From CAZPUI01 sp964415525 (GTDB lineage Bacteria > Acidobacteriota > Holophagae > Holophagales > Holophagaceae), in contig CAYQAS010000077.1 in assembly GCA_964415525.1 (NCBI GenBank), forward strand, positions 1 to 20,279: a stretch of 20,279 bases of DNA, in the 5' to 3' direction. How positions within the stretch are numbered: the first letter of the stretch is position 1; each line of letters starts with the position of its first letter. Positions 14,587-20,279 of the stretch are shown here, piece by piece. Below the pieces are notes generated by a model. It was not told the DNA's origin. It worked only from the letters and a program-made list of their open reading frames with translations, and made no database searches. The translations under genes and the position numbers were made by a program.

Positions 14587-14670
14587 GGCGACTCCAGACG
14601 GGCTCAGGCCCGTCGAGATGGGGAGAGGTGGGGAGCGTCCGGCTTCAGGGCCGGGGATACGACGGAAGGG

Positions 14671-15615
14671 TCAGTGGGCCTGACCGGCCATGACGAAGAC
14701 CCAGCGAAGGGCGTAGCCTCCCACCAGGACCAAGACGGGGGCAAGCACCGTGGCCTTCAGGGCGAGTCGGTGCTCCAGGAATTCCAGGAGGAGGGGCAGC
14801 AGCAAACCGGCAAGGACCACCAGGCTCCAGAACACGGCAGTGAATCCGCCGCCCAGGATGTGATGGAGAGCCTGAGCTCCCCCGGCCCCACTGGTGCCAA
14901 GGCCCACGAAGACCAGGATCAGCAGCAGGATTTCGGCACCCATGGCCCAGAGATCCCACCGTGCGGCGGTGTGGTGCTCCTCCTTGGAAAGGGGGAGCAG
15001 GCGGAGCAGGGCCGCCCCGGCCGAAGTGCCGGAGGCCAGGAAGAGTGGGCCCAGCAGGGCGGAGTTCCAGACCGCCCGGGCGCCCAGGGTGGAGAGCAGG
15101 ATGCCGGTGTAGATGCCCAGGGCCACGCCGAGCCCGAGATGGACGCCCCGCAGGCGGTCAAGATGGGCAAGGGCCAGGGTGCGGGCAGAGGCCAGCAGTG
15201 AGGCCACTCGAGGGCCCAGAGGCAGTCGTTCTGCCTTTCCTTTCAGCCAGCCAAACTGGTCCTCATCCAGTAAAGCCAGGGCGAAGAGCAGGGTGGCGGG
15301 GTAGACCAGCATCAGGATCCAGGAGCCCCAGCTCATGGGCGAGGTGATCTTGAATGCCAGGTAGAAGCGCCAGACATGGACCTTGTAGGCCAGGTCCAGG
15401 AACAGCGCACCCATGCCTGCGCTCACGAGAGCCGGGGCCAAGAAGCCCAGCCACCGCGCATTGCGGGAGAGCGCCCGGTGGCTCAACAGGCTCGTGAGCA
15501 CCATCGCGCCCGCAGCCATGCCGCCGAGGAAGAGGTAAACCACGACCTCCCAGCCCCAGATGTGGAGGTGGGGATCAATGGAGAGGCTGTGGCGTGCGAC
15601 CTCGAGTTCAGGCAT
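14671..15615 (-). CDS. NrfD/PsrC-type membrane subunit of a molybdoenzyme
   Basis: 314 residues from the ATG at 15615, with GAGGTG at good spacing (a GTG at 15624 is the alternative). About eight transmembrane helices are visible, beginning WEVVVYLFLGGMAAGAMVLTSLL and ending VLAPVLVLVGGYALRWVFVMAG, as in PsrC. The opening W-G-W-E-x-x-x-Y-L-F-L-G-G-x-A-A-G and the segment HVWRFYLAFKITSPMSWGSW are characteristic of the family. This subunit anchors the complex in the inner membrane and exchanges electrons with the quinone pool. It belongs with the catalytic and 4Fe-4S subunits encoded upstream. Unusually, two YeeE/YedE genes and a repeat element separate it from them. Confidence 0.92.
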   Translation of the reverse strand: MPELEVARHSLSIDPHLHIWGWEVVVYLFLGGMAAGAMVLTSLLSHRALSRNARWLGFLAPALVSAGMGALFLDLAYKVHVWRFYLAFKITSPMSWGSWILMLVYPATLLFALALLDEDQFGWLKGKAERLPLGPRVASLLASARTLALAHLDRLRGVHLGLGVALGIYTGILLSTLGARAVWNSALLGPLFLASGTSAGAALLRLLPLSKEEHHTAARWDLWAMGAEILLLILVFVGLGTSGAGGAQALHHILGGGFTAVFWSLVVLAGLLLPLLLEFLEHRLALKATVLAPVLVLVGGYALRWVFVMAGQAH

Positions 15616-15681
15616 GGGAGGCACCTCGGGGGGAGACGGCAGACATCAGCAGATCGAGTGCAAGGAAAGGAAAGAAGGACC

Positions 15682-15829
15682 ATCCACGGATGAACACGGA
15701 TTCACACGGATGAAAGCCGGAGAGGGAAAGGGAAAAACCGCGGGCTGGTGGGGCGAAGGCCCTTGGGATTCAAGGGATTGTCCCTGTGGAGGCCTTTCAA
15801 ATCCGTGTTCATCGGTGTGCATCCGTGGA
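15682..15829. repeat. Nested inverted-repeat element E1 (CACGGAT units)
   Basis: The left arm (15682-15714) has three CACGGAT units at a 10-nt period. The right arm (15799-15829) is its imperfect inverse, matching at about 25 of 29 positions. The enclosed DNA holds a further hairpin, CCCTTG/CAAGGG (15760-15776). The element fills most of the gap between the YeeE-rhodanese gene and the NrfD-like gene. Confidence 0.85.
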
Positions 15830-15854
15830 AGACCTGTTTGTGGTTGGGTCGTAT

Positions 15855-17060
15855 TCAGCCGCCACACCCGCCGCCGCCCATCTTCCGGGGGGCGCCGCCG
15901 GCGGCCGCCGCGGGGGGTGGTGGCGCGGCTTTCATGCCGGTGAGCCCCGCCTGGATGCCCGCCTGGAGCTTCCAGGCGATGACGGTTTCCGGGCTCGCGC
16001 CAGGGGCCAAGGGTGCGGGGGCGGTGAGCACCTCCCGCTGCCAGGCGGCGAAGCCGCCCTTCAGGGCATAGACCCGGCCCGGGAACGTGGTGGCGGCAGG
16101 GGGAACCGCCGCCAGATCGCCGTCCACGATGAGGACGAGGTCTCGGCTGGCGGGGGCATCCCCCAGTCCGAGCTTCCCAAGCTGGGCGGGTGCCACGGAC
16201 TCCGAGCCTGGGATGCGGCTGGAGGCGTAGGCTTCCGCGCTGCGCAGGTCGAGCACCCTCAGGGACCAGGGGGCATCCAGCACACGGCGGGCGAGATCGA
16301 GGGAAGAGATGGACGCGGGGGTCGGGTTGGGGACGGCGCGCGCGGGCGCCAAGGCCAGCAGCAGCCCCAGCAGGGCGGCGGCGCCGTAGCCGATGAAGAC
16401 ACGCTTCCCGGGGATGCCCGCCGGGGTGGGCATGGCGTCGACGGTGGCCCGGGCGCGGAATGTCGCCTCCAGCTTCTCCACCATCAGGAAGCAACCCACC
16501 GCCATGGCGGTGACCCCCACGGCGAGGACGGCAGGCCCCACACGATCGTTCAGCTTGAAGAGCTCCCAGAGGTAGGTGTGGCCCAGGTTGCTGCTGGTGT
16601 GGAAGCGAGCGAACCACCCGAGGTGCTCCACTTCGGCATAGAGCAGCTGGCCCACGATGACCCCACCCACAGTGGCGAAGCCGTCCCACTTGCCGCTGGC
16701 CATGGCCACCACGGAGGTGCCGGGGCAGTAGCCGCTGATGATGAAGCCTGCGCCGAGGGCGAGGCCGCCGAGGATCATGGGCCAGAGGAATGTGGCGCTC
16801 ACCACCTGGTCGGCGATGACCTTGAACGTGGAAAAGCCCAGGCCTGAGAGGATCACGGTGCCGAGCAGGGCCGTGACGATGGCGCCGAACATGACCTTGA
16901 AGACCGTGAGGTCCGTGCCGTAGAACTGCGCCGCGAGCTTGGGGGCGCGGCCGAAGCCCGCGCGCTCCAGGACGAAACCGAATCCGAAGCCGATGAGGAC
17001 GCCCACGAGGAGGCCCCACTCGCGGCCCGTGCCGGAGAGGAATTCGAAGGGGAAGGTCAT
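15855..17060 (-). CDS. YeeE/YedE sulfur-compound transporter fused to a rhodanese-like domain with a C-terminal GGCGG tail
   Basis: 401 residues from the ATG at 17060 (AAGGAG upstream; ATGA overlap with the preceding gene). Residues about 14-240 form a YeeE/YedE membrane domain with the conserved Cys loop ISGYCPGTS (C112), ending in a helix (about 221-240). Lys/Arg just before that helix suggest that what follows is periplasmic. Residues about 253-341 resemble a rhodanese (VLDLRSAEAYASSRIPGS; VYALKGGFAAW), but the active-site loop reads IVDGDLAAV and has no cysteine. After a Pro/Ala-rich linker (about 376-390) the protein ends MGGGGCGG, with C399. GGCGG is the C-terminal substrate-carrying motif of SoxY. 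YeeE/YedE proteins such as TsuA import thiosulfate. Sulfur transfer by the tail is my inference. Confidence 0.88.
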   Translation of the reverse strand: MTFPFEFLSGTGREWGLLVGVLIGFGFGFVLERAGFGRAPKLAAQFYGTDLTVFKVMFGAIVTALLGTVILSGLGFSTFKVIADQVVSATFLWPMILGGLALGAGFIISGYCPGTSVVAMASGKWDGFATVGGVIVGQLLYAEVEHLGWFARFHTSSNLGHTYLWELFKLNDRVGPAVLAVGVTAMAVGCFLMVEKLEATFRARATVDAMPTPAGIPGKRVFIGYGAAALLGLLLALAPARAVPNPTPASISSLDLARRVLDAPWSLRVLDLRSAEAYASSRIPGSESVAPAQLGKLGLGDAPASRDLVLIVDGDLAAVPPAATTFPGRVYALKGGFAAWQREVLTAPAPLAPGASPETVIAWKLQAGIQAGLTGMKAAPPPPAAAAGGAPRKMGGGGCGG

Positions 17061-17572
17061 CGCCACTCCTTCCGCAGGAAGTACGCCAGAGCGTAGCCGC
17101 CGCCGAAGACGCTGAACATGAAGGCCCAGCTGCCCAGGGAGAGCAGGGCGCCGCCGGTGAGGGCCTGGCCGGAGGTGCAGCCCCGGGTCAGCTTTGCGGC
17201 GGCGCCCATGATCAGACCCCCGAAGACCGCGAACACGATGCGCTTCACCGTGGTGGTGTTCGGCCCCTTCAGGGTCTCCAGCTTTAGGCGGCCCGACGTG
17301 AAGGCCCCCACGAGGCCGCCGAGGATCACCCCCAGCACCTCAAAGACGAGCCAGTTGTTCAGGGGGTGACCCTCCGACAGGGTCTTGGCCAGGGCGGGGG
17401 TGGCGGCCACATGGGAGGGCACGACGGCATCCAGCGCGCAGACGCCCGCCCGCAGCGAGGCGCCCGACGCGCCCAGCCCCTTGCCCATGATGGCGAAGGC
17501 GGATAGCAGGACGAGGCCCAGGGCGACGCCAGCCACGTAGGGATTCCAGAAACGGTTTGGATCTCGGTTCAT
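17057..17572 (-). CDS. YeeE/YedE family membrane protein (partner of the fusion protein)
   Basis: 171 residues from the ATG at 17572 (a GTG at 17578 is possible). Hydrophobic helices include PYVAGVALGLVLLSAFAIMG, WLVFEVLGVILGGLVGAFTSG, IVFAVFGGLIMGAAAKL and LSLGSWAFMFSVFGGGYALAYFL. It carries the family Cys loop LTRGCTSGQALTGG (C132) and a second cysteine in a predicted extramembrane segment (C45). The stop overlaps the next start as ATGA, so the two YeeE/YedE proteins are made together. They may form the two halves that a single long YeeE/TsuA-type protein contains. Thiosulfate or a related sulfur anion is the family-based guess for the substrate. Confidence 0.87.
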   Translation of the reverse strand: MNRDPNRFWNPYVAGVALGLVLLSAFAIMGKGLGASGASLRAGVCALDAVVPSHVAATPALAKTLSEGHPLNNWLVFEVLGVILGGLVGAFTSGRLKLETLKGPNTTTVKRIVFAVFGGLIMGAAAKLTRGCTSGQALTGGALLSLGSWAFMFSVFGGGYALAYFLRKEWR

Positions 17573-17598
17573 CGACACACCCCGGCGGGTAAAGCGCA

Positions 17599-17702
17599 GC
17601 CACGAAGAGAAGACAAGAAAGGGTTTGGATCAGGGCAAAGACCGGCAGGCCCATTCCGATCCGTAGGGTTTTCATTCGTGGTCCTTCGTGGCCCTTCGTG
17701 GC
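17599..17702. repeat. Nested inverted-repeat element E2 (CACGAAG units)
   Basis: The left arm starts GCCACGAAG (17599-17607). The right arm (17671-17702) holds, on the minus strand, three CCACGAA units at a 10-nt period. Inside lies a second pair, GGATC/GATCC (17627-17631 and 17658-17662). It fills the gap between the 4Fe-4S gene and the first YeeE gene. Confidence 0.8.
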
Positions 17703-17717
17703 TCATCCTTTCCTCGT

Positions 17718-18257
17718 TCATGTCAGGAAGAAGACCTGCGGCTCGTTGCCGGACTCGGGCTGGAGCACCTTGTGCTTTCCGCCTGAGACGGCCTTCGAGA
17801 CAGGGGAGCTCGCATCATTCAGGTCGCCAAAGGCGAGGCTCCGGGTGGGGCAGACGTCCACACAGGCCGGCTGCAGGCCCTTGGTGGTGCGGTGGGCGCA
17901 GAAGGTGCACTTGTCGACGAAACCTTCGGGGTGCACGTAGCGGGCGCCATAGGGGCAGGCAGCGATGCAGGCCTTGCAGCCGGTGCACTTCCGGTGCGTC
18001 ACGGCGACGATGCCGCCTTCGTTCACATGGCTGGCGCCGGTGGGGCAGGCGGTGACGCAGGAGGGGCTTGCGCAGTGGTTGCAGCGCTCCGAGCGGATCT
18101 CCATGGCCAGGTTTGGGAAGGTGCCATGGGTGTCCGTGGCGATCCAGTCCCGGAAGCCGCTGTTGGGCAGGGCGTTCTCGGTCTTGCAGGCGATCACGCA
18201 GGCGTGGCAACCCACGCAGCGCCGCGTGTCGTGGGACATGGCGAAGCGCTTCTTCAT
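17718..18257 (-). CDS. 4Fe-4S ferredoxin-like electron-transfer subunit (PsrB/PhsB/NrfC type)
   Basis: 179 residues from the ATG at 18257, with GGAG upstream. Sixteen cysteines form four 4Fe-4S sites in the order typical of PsrB-like subunits: C14/17/20/24 (CVGCHACVIACK), C59/62/67/71, C91/94/97/101 (CTGCKACIAACP) and C117/120/132/136. It has no signal peptide of its own, as is usual for this subunit, which is exported in complex with the Tat-carrying catalytic subunit. It passes electrons between the NrfD-like subunit and the molybdenum centre. It lies between the catalytic gene and the YeeE pair, separated from both by repeat elements. Confidence 0.95.
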   Translation of the reverse strand: MKKRFAMSHDTRRCVGCHACVIACKTENALPNSGFRDWIATDTHGTFPNLAMEIRSERCNHCASPSCVTACPTGASHVNEGGIVAVTHRKCTGCKACIAACPYGARYVHPEGFVDKCTFCAHRTTKGLQPACVDVCPTRSLAFGDLNDASSPVSKAVSGGKHKVLQPESGNEPQVFFLT

Positions 18258-18281
18258 CGCGGGCTCCGAAAAGACAAAGGC

Positions 18282-18519
18282 TCACCACGGAGCACACGGC
18301 GCTCACGGAGCAGGGAAGGGTTCACCACGGAGCACACGGAGCACACGGAGCTCACGGAGAAGAGCACTGATAGAGATGGGTGATGCGTCCCGGATCGCAG
18401 GAAGGCGGCTGCCTCGGGAAAGGCGTGTGCGCGTTGGACTCGGGCCGACAACAGGCTGCCACCCTGGGTCAGGCGGGCCTTCCGCCCTTGGGGGTTTTCT
18501 CCGTGGGCTCCGTGGTGAA
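18282..18519. repeat. Nested inverted-repeat element E3 (CACGGAG units)
   Basis: The left side has CACGGAG units at about a 9-nt period (18282-18310 and 18321-18359). The right arm (18499-18519) is the inverse of 18321-18341 with one mismatch in 21. A nested pair, GGAAGGC/GCCTTCC (18400-18406 and 18477-18483), lies inside. The element fills the 274-bp gap between the catalytic subunit gene and the 4Fe-4S gene. Frames across it are low-complexity and not convincing as genes. Confidence 0.88.
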
Positions 18520-18531
18520 TCATCTGTTTCC

Positions 18532-20279
18532 TCATCCCACCGCCTCGATGCGCACGAAGTTCACGTTCATCCCGGTGCCGCCCATGAGCGGATCCACCTT
18601 GGCGCGGGTCATGAGGGCGCTGTCGCTGGCGCCCCTGCCATGGGCGTACCGCTGCTTCGGGGCGTTCTGGCCCCAGCCGTGGACGAGGTAGACGCAATCG
18701 CCGCGGATGCGCTCCGTGACCTTGGCCCGCACGGGGCCGGACTTCACGCCGTCCTGGTTGATGAGCCAGACGCGGTCGCCGTTCTTCAGGGGCTTCAGGA
18801 AACCCGGAAGCGACTGCGCCACGCTCGCGTTCACCCAGACCTCGTTCTCGGGGTAGGGCTCGGAGAGCAGGCGGTTGTTCACGGTGCGGCCGAAGGTGTG
18901 GGTCGGCGCGCGGCCGTTCAGCAGGCGGAAGGTTCCCAAAGGGCCTTCTTCCTGGGGATAGAAGGTCGGGAAGGCATCGAAGCCGAGCTTGGCGGCCTCC
19001 TCGCTCTTGAGCTGGATCTTGCCGCTGGCATGGGGGATGGAGATCGGCAGGCCGTCCTCCTCGCACGAGACATCGGGCCTTCCCAGCACCACGCCCTTCA
19101 CCCGCACCACTGCAGGGTTGTGGCCCCCGGCCTTGAGGCGGGTGTCCACGCATTCCACGGCGTCCTTCCAGGGGAAGGCATCGCCGAGCCCGAGGCGTTT
19201 GCCCAGCTCCTTCGCGATCCACCAGCCGGGCTTGCTCTCGTACATGGGGGGCACCGCTGCCTGGCGAAGGGCGAGGAAGGGCTGCTTCCACGCGGCGCCC
19301 GCGAGGTCGTCATCCCGCTCCAGATAAGTCGCTTCCGGCAGCACCACGTCACTCCACCCGCAGATCTCCGCGGGAAGCACGTCCACGCTCACCAGGAAGT
19401 CGAGGTTCTGGATCGCCTTGATCGTCTCCTGACGGCTGGGGAGGGCCTGCATCAGGTTGCAGCCATAGGCCATCCAGCCCTTGATGTCGTAGGCCGCGGT
19501 GCCGGGGATGGCGGCATCCCGGAGGCCGGATGCGATGACTTCCGAGGCGAACGGATAGCCTCCGCCCTTGGGGCGATCCGCCACGGGGCGGCTGGGGTGC
19601 GGGTAGGCGAAGGTGTTGGGATAGGCCGGGGCCCCAAGCCGGGAGAGCCCGATGTAGCCGCCACGGCGTCCCCAGTTCCCCAGCAGCGCCACCAGAATCG
19701 CCATGGCCCGCTCGCGTTGGGTGTCGTCGCCGTACCAGACGGTGTGGCGTCCGGGGTGGATGAGGGAGGCGGGACGTGCGGAGGCGATGAAGCGGGCGCT
19801 GTCCCGGATGAGGTCCGGGGCAAGGCCGGTGAGGGGATAGGCCCACTCCGGCGATTTGTCCGCCACGTGGGCTTTGAGCTCATCGAGCCCCGTGGCGTGC
19901 TCTGCGATGTAGGCCTGGTCGTAGAGGTTCTCCGCGAGGAGGACGTGGATCCAGGCCAGGAGCAGGGCGATGTCGGTGCCGGGCTTGATGGGCAGCCAGA
20001 ATTTGGCCTTGGAGGCGGCCACGGAGAACCGAGGATCCACCACCACCAGTTGGGCGCCCTTGCCGATGGCATCCGCCAATTCCTGCACCTGGGAGTTGTG
20101 CATGTTTTCGCCCAGATGGCTGCCGATCAGCGTAATCACCCGGGCGTTGGCGAGGTCCAGGGGCTCCGGGGAGCCGAGGCCCGCGCCGAAGGTCATCAGG
20201 AAGCCCGCCTCGCGGGGGCCGCGGCATTGGGCGTAGGAGGGCGCCCCCACATTGGGACTGCCGTAGGCCTTCATGAGGT
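18532..20279 (-). CDS. Molybdopterin oxidoreductase, polysulfide/thiosulfate reductase-like catalytic subunit (5' end outside window)
   Basis: At least 580 residues; the frame is open through the right edge, so the ATG at 20274 is internal and the N-terminal 4Fe-4S domain and probable Tat signal are missing. The visible part is a DMSO-reductase-family enzyme: GSPNVGAPSYAQC with the probable molybdenum-ligand cysteine (codon 20224-20226), then LIGSHLGENMHNSQV, VVVDPRFSVAASKAKFWLPIKPGTDIALLLAW (cofactor binding), IHPGRHTVWYGDDTQ, VSVDVLPAEICGWSDVVLPEATYLERDDD and a C-terminal molydopterin-binding beta barrel (RLLNGRAPTHTFGRTVNN to GGTGMNVNFV). With the PsrB- and PsrC-like subunits it should reduce (or oxidise) a sulfur compound on the periplasmic side. 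The exact substrate (polysulfide, thiosulfate, tetrathionate) cannot be told from this fragment; arsenate-type reductases are related. Confidence 0.92.
   Translation of the reverse strand, partial: LMKAYGSPNVGAPSYAQCRGPREAGFLMTFGAGLGSPEPLDLANARVITLIGSHLGENMHNSQVQELADAIGKGAQLVVVDPRFSVAASKAKFWLPIKPGTDIALLLAWIHVLLAENLYDQAYIAEHATGLDELKAHVADKSPEWAYPLTGLAPDLIRDSARFIASARPASLIHPGRHTVWYGDDTQRERAMAILVALLGNWGRRGGYIGLSRLGAPAYPNTFAYPHPSRPVADRPKGGGYPFASEVIASGLRDAAIPGTAAYDIKGWMAYGCNLMQALPSRQETIKAIQNLDFLVSVDVLPAEICGWSDVVLPEATYLERDDDLAGAAWKQPFLALRQAAVPPMYESKPGWWIAKELGKRLGLGDAFPWKDAVECVDTRLKAGGHNPAVVRVKGVVLGRPDVSCEEDGLPISIPHASGKIQLKSEEAAKLGFDAFPTFYPQEEGPLGTFRLLNGRAPTHTFGRTVNNRLLSEPYPENEVWVNASVAQSLPGFLKPLKNGDRVWLINQDGVKSGPVRAKVTERIRGDCVYLVHGWGQNAPKQRYAHGRGASDSALMTRAKVDPLMGGTGMNVNFVRIEAVG

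Noticed and set aside
15646..17019. Long minus-strand open frame of 457 codons
   Set aside because: It overlaps the YeeE-rhodanese gene in another frame, has an Arg/Pro/His-rich composition typical of high-GC shadow frames, and runs through repeat element E1.
18282..18519. CRISPR array in the CACGGAG repeats
   Set aside because: Units are 7-9 nt with almost no spacers and occur in inverse orientation; CRISPR repeats are longer, direct and separated by unique spacers of about 30 nt.

Overview
The window is high-GC and gene-dense, with short gaps, frequent GTG starts and AGGAGG-type ribosome binding sites. It codes for Gram-negative envelope proteins (a FadL-type outer-membrane barrel, an RND pump, Tat and Sec signal peptides). 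The DUF6599/DUF362 pair, the LytS/LytTR pair and an anaerobic molybdoenzyme operon suggest an Acidobacteriota member, perhaps of the Holophagae (Geothrix-like). That placement is an inference from gene content, not from a marker gene.

Layout. Positions 1-5209 carry mostly plus-strand housekeeping and accessory genes: the C-terminal part of an RND pump, a small DUF2892 membrane protein preceded by a 75-bp tandem repeat, a secreted DUF1684 protein, a cysteine-less carboxymuconolactone decarboxylase-like protein, a MobA-like guanylyltransferase, a minus-strand SemiSWEET-type PQ-loop protein, and the thiamine salvage pair thiM-thiE. Positions 5311-8702 hold a compact plus-strand cluster: a secreted beta-lactamase-fold protein that has lost its catalytic residues, a DUF6599 protein and a Tat-exported DUF362 protein. 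A PLP-dependent Cys/Met-metabolism enzyme follows at 8891-10129 and ends in a clear intrinsic terminator. Positions 10210-13011 (minus) hold an exported ferritin-like DUF2202 protein, a LytTR response regulator with its LytS-type kinase, and a small exported Cys-containing protein.

Positions 13333-20279 (minus) look like one sulfur-respiration operon. In transcription order: a molybdopterin oxidoreductase of the polysulfide/thiosulfate reductase type (5' end outside the window), a four-cluster ferredoxin-like subunit, a YeeE/YedE protein, a second YeeE/YedE protein fused to a rhodanese-like domain, an eight-helix NrfD/PsrC membrane subunit, and a FadL-type outer-membrane protein. The fusion protein ends in GGCGG, the C-terminal motif that in SoxY carries the sulfur substrate on its cysteine, while its rhodanese domain lacks the usual active-site cysteine. 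This suggests, without proving it, a route that imports or hands over a sulfur compound to the reductase.

The three real gaps upstream of the nrfD-like gene in this operon are each filled by a nested inverted-repeat element built of short CACGGAT, CACGAAG or CACGGAG units with 9-10 nt periodicity. Other unexplained structure includes four consecutive stem-loops in the gap after the FadL gene (13151-13271), a 44-nt near-perfect hairpin upstream of the DUF2202 gene, and the RBS-bearing tandem repeat before the DUF2892 gene.
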